The translations under genes and the position numbers were made by a program. The notes beneath the pieces are model-generated. The model saw nothing but the letters and a program-made list of their open reading frames with translations, was not told the origin of the DNA and did no database searches. From NCBI GenBank assembly GCA_035630615.1, contig DASQKI010000062.1, forward strand, positions 1 to 55,964: a stretch of DNA of 55,964 nt, read 5' to 3'. Origin of the DNA: DATFRX01 sp035630615 (GTDB lineage: Bacteria; Actinomycetota; Actinomycetes; Propionibacteriales; Nocardioidaceae). This document shows positions 49,924-55,964 of this stretch, one piece after another; within the stretch, counting starts at the first letter, position 1, and every line of letters begins with the position of its first letter.

Positions 49924-50577
49924 CTAATGAGCGCGGACAGCTGGTGCCTGAGCCCTGATCCTGGGAGCCTGAAGCTCGGGAGGATGTGGGAGTAGTCCGG
50001 AATAGCTCGGCAGTCGCGCGTCGCCACTGCAGATGTTTTCGTGGACGTTCTGCAGAGCCTGTGCCACGGGCGTATCGAGGTCACTGACGCGCTCTGGAGA
50101 CTCGTCGTCCGCAGTCGCCGAGACGACGATCTGGCCGAAGCGTCCGATGTCTTCGGAGCAGTCCATGCGCAGTCGTGTCACCAGGTCGTGTGAGCCGTTT
50201 GCAAGGACGGCGACTGGGGGACCGGGCGCGCTGTCCCACGTGTCACCGACAACGCGTAGACCCGCCACGCTCAGCTCGAGGCCGAGGAGCGTGACGCGGT
50301 CGTCGGCGTCGAGGTTGTAGATGGTCAGCGTCGCCATCGCCTGCTCGTGATAGCGGTAGTCCAGCGAGAGGTTCGCGGCCAAGTGGATGTCTGGTTGGCT
50401 TTCGCTCCCACCGGAGCGGTTCTGCCACAGGTGGGTCCCGAAGGCGCCGATGCCGATGCCGAGCACCAGCGCGATCGCAACGGCTTCGCGTTGCGGCCAA
50501 CGTCGAGACAGCCGTTCACGCAGCCGGGGTCCTTGGGGCCCACCTACAAGAACCTCGTCGGCCTGCTCCTGGCCCAT
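49924..50577 (-). CDS. Single-span membrane protein, 217 aa
   Basis: Starting ATG 50577 (MGQEQADE), the product has a soluble 35-residue head, one membrane helix (about 31-52: REAVAIALVLGIGIGAFGTHLW) and an exported domain with beta-strand-like repeats and two Cys (DCSEDIGRF, NICSGDARLP). The longer frame to 50649 adds an unlikely leader. Function unknown; it sits at the border of the decayed stretch 50.6-54.4 kb. Confidence 0.55.
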   Translation of the reverse strand: MGQEQADEVLVGGPQGPRLRERLSRRWPQREAVAIALVLGIGIGAFGTHLWQNRSGGSESQPDIHLAANLSLDYRYHEQAMATLTIYNLDADDRVTLLGLELSVAGLRVVGDTWDSAPGPPVAVLANGSHDLVTRLRMDCSEDIGRFGQIVVSATADDESPERVSDLDTPVAQALQNVHENICSGDARLPSYSGLLPHPPELQAPRIRAQAPAVRAH

Positions 50578-50655
50578 AGGTGCCAGAGTAGCGTCGGGGA
50601 CACTCGCCGAACGGTCGTCACCAAGCCTGGATGGGCCGCTCGATGCCACGCCCGG

Positions 50656-50956
50656 CTAGGGGTGGCGATCTCGCCTGCGTGTCTTGAGCCACCAGTAGGT
50701 GATGGCCGCGGCGGCGACGGCCAGCGGGCATCCAACCAAGATCTCTGGCCACGATCCCTGCGCTACGAGTGCTGACACCCAGAGAGTCGCCACACCCCCG
50801 AGGAAGGCTCTGCCTGCTTCGCTGTTCGGGTCGATCGGCCCTTACCGGCCCTGATTCGCATCAGCGCGAGGATGAGGCGTACCTGTGGCCGTCCAGCGAG
50901 CACGAGGTAGGCGAAGTACGGCAGGCCTTCTCGCTGTGTTACGACTGCACCCTCAT
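50656..50956 (-). pseudogene. Frameshifted small membrane protein
   Basis: Two adjoining frames look protein-like. Upstream, one reads REGLPYFAYLVLAGRPQVRL followed by ILALMRIRAG; downstream, a different frame reads RAFLGGVATLWVSALVAQG, PLAVAAAAITYWWLKTRRR and stops at 50656. Joined by a shift near 50844, they would give a protein with three helices. No start codon with a ribosome-binding site was found for either part. This is a tentative pseudogene; sequencing error would produce the same picture. Confidence 0.35.
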
Positions 50957-51032
50957 TGCGGGCACGGCCCGAACGAGCAGCGAATCCAGCGCCGTCGAAT
51001 GGAGGCGTCCGGCGGGCAACTAGGGTCGTCGC

Positions 51033-51659
51033 ATGCCCGATTTCACCTGGCTCCCGGCCAACCAAGCAGCAACCGAGGACGTCGAGGCGGTGTTCGCCAC
51101 AGGTGGCGCCCGCAAGAGTCGTTGCCAAGCGCTGAAGGTGCCCGGCTGGATCTGGCGCGACACCACCCAGGAGCAGAGGGACGCCGCGCTGCTGGAGCAA
51201 ACCGCCTGCGGCACCGCCAACGGACCGACGTCTGGGCTGATCGGGTACGTCGACGGCGAGGCGGCCGGCTGGGTCGCTGTCGAGCCGCGGGAAAACTACC
51301 CCAGGCTGTGGAGCCGGAAACAGGCGTGGATGCGGATGGACCCCGAGCTCGAGGGCGTCTGGTCAGTCACCTGTTTCGTCGTGCGCAAGGGCCGGCGCCA
51401 GTCGGGGCTGACCTACGAGCTCGCCACCGCCACCGTCGAGTACGGCGAGCAGGTCGGCGCCCGCGTCCTGGAGGGGTATCCGATCGAGCCGCCCCCGGGC
51501 AAGTCCGTGATCTGGGACGAGGCCTCGGTCGGGCTGGTGCAGGTCTTCCTCGATGCCGGTTACGAGGTGGTGGCCTCGCCCACCCTGCGGCGGCGTGTGG
51601 TGCGGCGACGACTGGGCAACCACTCAAGACCGTCGCCAAGCAAGGCACCATTCAGTTGA
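51033..51659 (+). CDS. GNAT-family N-acetyltransferase
   Basis: The 208-residue product resembles actinobacterial GNAT proteins that begin FTWLPANQAATEDVEAVFATGGARKSRCQALKVPGWIW and have WVAVEPRENYPRLW, VWSVTCFVVRKGRRQSGL (acetyl-CoA loop) and a terminal DEASVGLVQVFLDAGYEVVAS. It is an intact gene at the edge of the decayed stretch. Its ATG at 51033 is 77 bp after the tentative membrane-protein remnant. Substrate unknown. Confidence 0.85.
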   Translation: MPDFTWLPANQAATEDVEAVFATGGARKSRCQALKVPGWIWRDTTQEQRDAALLEQTACGTANGPTSGLIGYVDGEAAGWVAVEPRENYPRLWSRKQAWMRMDPELEGVWSVTCFVVRKGRRQSGLTYELATATVEYGEQVGARVLEGYPIEPPPGKSVIWDEASVGLVQVFLDAGYEVVASPTLRRRVVRRRLGNHSRPSPSKAPFS

Positions 51660-51836
51660 GGCACTGCGGGGCGCCTACGGCGTCACTGCGTGATCGAGCA
51701 CGCTCGACCCTTGACACGCTCCGCTTCGGCCTACGATCGGCAGCTACGGGGTGCAGGGCCAGGTATGGCCGGCGCAGCACGATTCGGGACCTTCGGCCTC
51801 TCGTTGAGCCTGGCCGCCGACGCCTACGGTTCAGGC

Positions 51837-52358
51837 ATGACCGCCACTGGTTCCAGCGAGACATATCCGGGGAGCAGGCATCGATTCTGGCGCCGCGTCG
51901 GCGGTGTGATCGCCGCAGTTGCGATTAGCGCCGGCGTAGTCGGCGCGAGCGCGGCGACGCCCGAACCGCAGTCCGAGGGCAACAGCTGAATCCGCGTCGC
52001 CCCCGCGCACAAGCCCGTTATCGCGCGAAGCCTTTGCGACGACGATAGCGAGGCCGCACAACGCACAGTGACACAGACCGTCCTGCGCAACCGGGGAGAC
52101 CGGCCAGGCGTCAAGGTGATCTTCAGCATCGAGCATGCCAGGCCGTCGAGTCTGTGGGACTACGAAGTGAGCGTGACCTCCAGTACGGGCAGCTCGGGTA
52201 ATGAGGTCGTCGCCGTCGGCTCGATCCGCGCCGATAGCAGCGGCCAGTGGTCCATCACGGTCTTGAACCGGCGCGAGGGACGCTATTACGCCGAGAGCGG
52301 GATTCCGAATCGCTCGGGCAGCCAGTACTGCTCCATGGGCGTGACTGGCGCACCCTGA
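51837..52358 (+). pseudogene. Secreted protein gene interrupted by an in-frame TGA
   Basis: ATG 51837 begins a signal sequence (RHRFWRRVGGVIAAVAISAGVVGASAA) and the frame reaches TGA at 51987-51989. In the very same frame, sequence continues without stop as IRVAPAHKPVIARSLCDDDSEAAQ, then VTSSTGSSGNEVVAVGSIRADSSGQW, to a stop at 52358. The rear part looks like a beta-sandwich domain with paired Cys. A single change of a sense codon to TGA explains both halves. Nothing suggests selenocysteine insertion. Confidence 0.7.
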
Positions 52359-52517
52359 CAGCCACACCGGAAACAAGTGAAAGCTGGATTGCAGCATCAG
52401 CAAATCGTCAGCAGCTGTCCTAGATTCGAGGATCGTCCAACCACAACTATCGGCACGGTCATCCGGGGCCAGCAGGTGGGTAGGTCAATACCCGACACTC
52501 ACAGTCAGCAGGGGACG

Positions 52518-52563
52518 GCGTTCACACCGAGGTGGTCACCGGTTCGAACCCGGATCGCCCACC
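52518..52563 (+). pseudogene. 3' remnant of tRNA-Val(CAC)
   Basis: From the anticodon loop TTCACAC (anticodon CAC at 52523-52525), through the T-arm ACCGGTTCGAACCCGG to the acceptor end ATCGCCCACC, the sequence equals the 3' half of an actinobacterial tRNA-Val, apart from one missing T-stem base. Upstream of 52518 the D-arm and 5' acceptor strand (GGGCGAT) are missing. tRNA 3' halves of this type are left by site-specific integration of genomic islands. No integrase gene survives nearby. Confidence 0.75.
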
Positions 52564-52609
52564 GTGCGTATGCGATTCAGCGCTCAGCCTCCACGTGAGC
52601 CCGGCATGG

Positions 52610-53164
52610 TCAGAACGAATAGCCAAGCACAAACTTGCCGGTCGTCGCGTTGATCATGGTTACCGATCGAAGCCAGCCTGGCCGCGGTTTGTCTGACGTG
52701 GGCTCCCCACGGAGCGTGCCGCTGATCTCAATCTCTGCGAAGTCCTCGACGAAGGTCACGCTGGCGATGATCCAAACCTGGTGCCAGTCCACCAGCCTGT
52801 CCCGGCGAACCATGCCTACATCCCACAACCCGAGGCTGTAGTCGCCTGAACCATCGATGCGACGAAGAGCCTCGGCCGTGGTAAATGCCGGTGGCCGCGG
52901 ACCGGTGTAGCGCCGAAACTCCTGCGCGCTTCCGTGCCGCCGTACGACCCTCATGGTGACCGGATCGGGCCTCGGAGGTATCGAAACCGTCGCGGTCGGC
53001 GTCGGGGAAGGATGGGTCGACCTACTCGACTCGCTCGACACAGGTAGCGCCGGAACGACTTCGGTGTCGTCGTCTCGTCCGACCACAATGATGCCGACGA
53101 CGACGCCGGCGACAGCGACGACCACGCCAGCCCATCGGAAGGACCGAAGCCGGATCCACCTCAT
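52610..53164 (-). CDS. Membrane-anchored hypothetical protein
   Basis: The 184-residue product (from ATG 53164; 53173 also possible) has a basic start, one membrane helix (about 12-31, WAGVVVAVAGVVVGIIVV), a Ser/Thr/Pro-rich linker and an exported domain with PAFTTAEALRRIDGSGDYSLGLWDVGMVRRD and ATTGKFVLGYSF. No family is recognised. It lies between the two tRNA remnants, so it may be a leftover cargo gene of an island. Confidence 0.55.
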   Translation of the reverse strand: MRWIRLRSFRWAGVVVAVAGVVVGIIVVGRDDDTEVVPALPVSSESSRSTHPSPTPTATVSIPPRPDPVTMRVVRRHGSAQEFRRYTGPRPPAFTTAEALRRIDGSGDYSLGLWDVGMVRRDRLVDWHQVWIIASVTFVEDFAEIEISGTLRGEPTSDKPRPGWLRSVTMINATTGKFVLGYSF

Positions 53165-53173
53165 GATCTGCAT

Positions 53174-53503
53174 TCTCGGCGGTCAGCGTGTCGTCTGGAT
53201 CACGATCTGGCTCCGCCTGGCGCACGGTCCACACCCGCGACCACTCTCGGCTCCGAACTACGTGGCGAGACGGCCAGCTCCCAGCAGGGCATCCAACAGC
53301 GCCCGTCAGCGCAGTCCTAGGGCCATCCGCCTTCGGCGTCCCACTAGCCGCGATCGGAATACTGCTGCAATGGATCCGCAGTGGGGGTAGGCAGAGGCCG
53401 GTGCCGGGCCAACTGCCGGTCTACCGGGTCGCACGACGGCGCACACTCATGCACTCGCACAGCCTCTAAGCAGGCTTAGGATGGCTCCTGGCCGCACGGC
53501 AGA
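53174..53503. other. Intergenic stretch, no supported gene
   Basis: About 330 bp with no convincing reading frame or RNA gene. It ends at the tRNA-Ile remnant. The low coding signal is consistent with decayed island DNA. Confidence 0.6.
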
Positions 53504-53551
53504 CCCCTGATAAGGAAGAGGTCCCTGGTTCAAGTCCAGGTGGCCCACCCA
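53504..53551 (+). pseudogene. 3' remnant of tRNA-Ile(GAT)
   Basis: The segment runs from inside the anticodon stem-loop (CTGATAA loop; anticodon GAT at 53509-53511) via GGAAGAGGTC and the perfect T-arm CCTGGTTCAAGTCCAGG to an acceptor end TGGCCCACCCA with an encoded CCA-like tail. One base is missing in the acceptor strand. The 5' half is replaced by unrelated DNA. As with the Val remnant 1 kb upstream, this is what attachment-site recombination in a tRNA gene leaves behind. Confidence 0.75.
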
Positions 53552-53626
53552 ACGTCAGCGGCGCGTCGGCGGTGACGGCCGTGCAAGGCTCCCACAGCAG
53601 AGCAGTTTGGCTCTAGGCTGGATGTC

Positions 53627-54046
53627 GTGGCATCAGTCGATCCTGACCACTCAGAACTGTTGGCGATTCAGCGCTGGCAGCGGGAGTCGGCTGACCACGC
53701 CCGCCAGGCCGCCCGGGTGCGGGCCGAGACCGCGGCCGAGCTGCGAAGAAGCGCCGCAGAAGTGCGGGAGACCGCAGCCAAGCTACGCGGACAGGCGGTG
53801 GAGCTTCGAGCCCAAAGCGCCAAGCAGCGAGAAGCTACAGGCGAGTGGCGTCGAACCGCGCACGAACAACGAGTGCTCGCCGATAAGCGCGACCGCATTG
53901 CGGACCAGCGTGACCTGGACGCCGATCAGCGCGAGGTCACCGCCGATCAGCGGGACCGAATCGCGGACCAGCGCGACCGGGATGCCGACCAGCGCCAGGT
54001 CACCGCCGATGTGCGCGACCGGATCGCGGACCAGCGCGACCGATGA
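53627..54046 (+). CDS. Coiled-coil heptad-repeat protein, 139 aa
   Basis: From GTG 53627 the product is helical over nearly its whole length. The second half repeats a 21-residue unit of three heptads (DRIADQRDxDADQRxVTAD-type) about 2.4 times from residue 89, matching a 63-bp DNA repeat. The frame stops at TGA right after a partial unit. In other Actinobacteria such heptad strings precede a signalling or enzyme domain (GGDEF, ANTAR-type); here none follows, so the gene may be truncated. No membrane segment is seen. Confidence 0.6.
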   Translation: MASVDPDHSELLAIQRWQRESADHARQAARVRAETAAELRRSAAEVRETAAKLRGQAVELRAQSAKQREATGEWRRTAHEQRVLADKRDRIADQRDLDADQREVTADQRDRIADQRDRDADQRQVTADVRDRIADQRDR

Positions 54047-54380
54047 GCGGCGCAGGACCCACGCGGGTTCCGCACCGACCGACGCGTGGACTAGATGCCT
54101 GCGTCAGCGGAGAGTTAGCAGCAGTCCTGCCATCCAGCATCGCCCGGCCGCGACAGTTGACACCTGGTCCAGCGTGGATCAGGCGCTCGCGGCAATGTTC
54201 GACAACCGACCACAACCCGGGGCGGCCATGGCACGGAGGGGTGCACCCCGGAGCCCGGGTGCACACCACGTGCACATGCCGATGCAAAGCGGCGGCCAAC
54301 GCTGAACAACGCCGCGTAGACATTTGCCCAGGTCAGCTGCCGTTTCACTCGACGGTCAGCGGGGGAGTTGGCCCCGTGTC
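54047..54380. other. Intergenic region downstream of glnA1, with palindrome and weak hairpin
   Basis: No gene is supported in these 334 bp. A 12-bp palindrome GGGGTGCACCCC lies at 54238-54249, with a related GGGTGCAC at 54257-54264. Next to the glnA1 stop, GCTGCCGT and ACGGTCAGC (54336-54360) can form a bulged hairpin, a possible glnA1 terminator. Confidence 0.4.
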
Positions 54381-55805
54381 TCAGATGTCGAAGTACAACT
54401 CGAACTCGTGCGGGTGTGGACGCTGCGCGATCGGGGTGATCTCGTGGGTGCGCTTGTAGTCGATCCAGGTCTCGATGAGGTCCGGCGTGAAGACGTCGCC
54501 CGCCAGCAGGAACTCGTGGTCGTCCTCGAGCGTGTCGAGCACCTCGGGCAGTGACGTCGGGACCTGCGGGACGGCAGCGTGCTCGTCCGGCGGCAGCTCG
54601 TAGAGGTCCTTGTCGATCGGCTCCGGCGGCTCGAGCTTGTTGCGGATGCCGTCGATGCCGGCCATCAGCATTGCCGAGAACGCGAGGTACGGGTTGCACG
54701 ACGGGTCCGGCACGCGGAACTCGACGCGCTTCGCCTTCGGGTTCGAGCCCGTGATCGGGATGCGGACACAGGCCGAGCGGTTGCGCTGTGAGTAGACCAG
54801 GTTGACCGGCGCCTCGAAGCCCGGCACCAGACGGTGGTAGGAGTTGACCGTCGGGTTCGTGAACGCGAGCAGGCTGGGCGCGTGCTTGAGCAGGCCTCCG
54901 ATGTACCAACGGGCGGTGTCCGACAGGCCGGCGTACCCGAGCTCGTCGTAGAACAGCGGTGCGCCGTCCTTCCAGATGCTCTGGTGGCAGTGCATGCCGG
55001 AGCCGTTGTCGTTGAAGATCGGCTTCGGCATGAACGTCACCGTGCGGCCGGCGACATGCGCGGTGTTCTTGAGGATGTACTTGTACTTCATCAGGTTGTC
55101 GGCCTGCTTGAGCAGAGTGTCGAACCGGATGTCGATCTCACCCTGACCGGCGGTGCCGACCTCGTGGTGCTGCATCTCGACCGGGATGCCGGCGTCGATG
55201 AGGTTCTTGACCATCTCCGAGCGCAGGTCGGTGAGGTGGTCCATCGGCGGCACCGGGAAGTAGCCCTGCTTGTAGCGCGGCTTGTAGCCGAGGTTTCCGC
55301 CCTCTTCCTCACGACCGGTGTTCCACGCCGCCTCGACCGAGTCGAGGAAGTAGAAGCCGGCTCGCTCGCTGGTATCGAACCGTACGTCGTCGAAGACGTA
55401 GAACTCCGCCTCCGGCCCGAAGTAGGCCGTGTCACCGATGTTGGAGCTCTTGAGGTACGCCTCGGCCTTGCGCGCGATGTTGCGTGGGTCGCGACTGTAG
55501 CCCTCGCCGGTGAGCGGGTCGTGGACGAAGAAGTTGATCACCAGGGTCTTGTGCTGCCGGAACGGATCGACCATCGCCGATGCCGGGTCGGGGAGCAGCA
55601 GCATGTCGGACTCGTGGATCTCCTGGAAGCCACGGATCGACGATCCGTCGAACATCAGTCCGTCGGTGAAGACGTCGCCGCTGAAATTGGACACCGGAAT
55701 GGTGAAGTGCTGCATGATGCCCGGTAGGTCACAGAACCGGACGTCGACGAACTCGACGCCTTCGTCCTCGATGAATTTGAGCAGATCGTCGGCGTTACCG
55801 AACAT
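54381..55805 (-). CDS. glnA: Type I glutamine synthetase, GlnA1
   Basis: The 474-residue cytoplasmic enzyme makes glutamine from glutamate, ammonia and ATP. It shows the full signature set: VEFVDVRFCDLPGIMQHFTIP, MFDGSSIRGFQEIHESDM, FGPEAEFYVFDDV, HHEVGTAGQGEIDIRFD, PKPIFNDNGSGMHCHQSIW, the NRSACVRIP ATP region and VEFRVPDPSCNPYLAFSAML. The adenylylation tyrosine is Tyr402 in KDLYELPPDE, a target for GlnE. ATG 55805 follows GGAGG; a longer frame to 55865 lacks support. A GlnR-type box lies 93 bp upstream at 55898-55935. Confidence 0.95.
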   Translation of the reverse strand: MFGNADDLLKFIEDEGVEFVDVRFCDLPGIMQHFTIPVSNFSGDVFTDGLMFDGSSIRGFQEIHESDMLLLPDPASAMVDPFRQHKTLVINFFVHDPLTGEGYSRDPRNIARKAEAYLKSSNIGDTAYFGPEAEFYVFDDVRFDTSERAGFYFLDSVEAAWNTGREEEGGNLGYKPRYKQGYFPVPPMDHLTDLRSEMVKNLIDAGIPVEMQHHEVGTAGQGEIDIRFDTLLKQADNLMKYKYILKNTAHVAGRTVTFMPKPIFNDNGSGMHCHQSIWKDGAPLFYDELGYAGLSDTARWYIGGLLKHAPSLLAFTNPTVNSYHRLVPGFEAPVNLVYSQRNRSACVRIPITGSNPKAKRVEFRVPDPSCNPYLAFSAMLMAGIDGIRNKLEPPEPIDKDLYELPPDEHAAVPQVPTSLPEVLDTLEDDHEFLLAGDVFTPDLIETWIDYKRTHEITPIAQRPHPHEFELYFDI

Positions 55806-55897
55806 CCATCCTCCAGGTGTGGCACAACGGGCGAGCGTCTGGCGGCATACGGGCGCCAGGAGCAACGCTGATCCTGTCGCGAACCTAGGCGGGTGCC

Positions 55898-55935
55898 ATT
55901 TCTGGTCAGTGACCGCCTTGTTTCACGCATGTTAC
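55898..55935 (-). promoter_or_regulatory. GlnR box upstream of glnA1
   Basis: On the minus strand the DNA reads GTAAC-N6-GAAAC-N6-GTCAC-N6-GAAAT, which fits the four-half-site actinobacterial GlnR consensus gTnAC-n6-GaAAc-n6-gTnAC-n6-GaAAc at every spacing, with only the last base off. GlnR activates glnA under nitrogen limitation. The box starts 93 bp before the ATG. Confidence 0.85.
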
Positions 55936-55964
55936 GTAGCTGGACGGCCGGCCGCGACCGTCGC

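Noticed and set aside
51987..51989. Selenocysteine codon
   Set aside because: The context is not a redox motif and no SECIS-like hairpin directly follows; a nonsense change is simpler.
52518..53551. Intact tRNA genes
   Set aside because: D-arm and 5' acceptor strands are absent in both, and each lacks one base in the T-stem or acceptor region.
50650..54380. Prophage or intact integrative element
   Set aside because: No integrase, transposase, capsid, terminase or conjugation genes were found.

Overview
The window reads as chromosomal DNA of a high-GC Gram-positive bacterium, most likely Actinomycetota of the Nocardioidaceae/Propionibacteriales type. This rests on GC-rich third codon positions, frequent GTG starts, actinobacterial gene orders (glnA2 near glnE; Nif3, zinc-ribbon protein and RNase H/phosphatase in a row; panB beside nadE), a GlnR-type box before glnA1, an F420-reductase homologue, a DinB/mycothiol-type protein and a class A RNase P RNA. 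Species cannot be fixed by reading alone.

Layout. 1-4.3 kb (minus): start of a class F sortase, a decapitated gene for its putative surface partner, and two DHA2-type MFS exporters. 4.4-7.2 kb: small SRPBCC protein, a zinc-ligand-like small protein, a HipA-like kinase overlapping a DUF3037 gene, and a lipoprotein. 7.4-10.4 kb: a tightly overlapped SDR / APH-like kinase / acyl-CoA dehydrogenase operon followed by a PucR remnant. 10.7-15.7 kb: a secreted His-rich protein, a MocR regulator, a lone arylsulfotransferase-like lipoprotein and small unknowns. 15.7-19.5 kb: operon of metallo-beta-lactamase fold, Nif3, zinc-ribbon and RNase H/phosphatase genes. 19.6-21.3 kb: SigE-family sigma factor, its probable membrane partner, and rnpB. 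21.5-24.6 kb: a response-regulator/flavoprotein fusion overlapping a cNMP-domain histidine kinase. 24.7-31.2 kb: an AGE-family epimerase behind a sulfatase remnant, map, GNAT, a toroid protein, an F420 reductase homologue, a 33-codon shrunken VOC gene, a metal-receptor protein, DinB and a membrane protein. 31.2-39.8 kb: panB, nadE, glnA2, DUF1330, a nonsense-interrupted NTF2-like gene, a membrane protein and glnE. 39.9-44.3 kb: three tandem arylsulfotransferase-like genes. 44.4-50.6 kb: an MBL-GNAT fusion, a 49-aa membrane protein, a MarR-controlled dioxygenase/F420-reductase-like pair, and membrane unknowns. 50.6-54.4 kb: a decayed accessory stretch with broken genes and 3' remnants of two different tRNA genes. 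54.4-55.9 kb: glnA1 with its nitrogen-control box.

Themes. Nitrogen assimilation is represented by two type I glutamine synthetases and the adenylyltransferase GlnE; only GlnA1 keeps the adenylylation tyrosine and only its promoter shows a GlnR box. Extracellular sulfotransferase-like propellers are repeated four times. At least seven loci look broken (truncation, internal deletion, nonsense or frameshift), so gene loss is active here, or the assembly carries errors; raw reads would decide. The least explained items are the paired tRNA relics, the inverted 22-bp repeat cluster between nadE and panB, the response-regulator/flavoprotein plus kinase pair, and the arylsulfotransferase tandem array. 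No intact mobile element, integrase, transposase or CRISPR array was seen.
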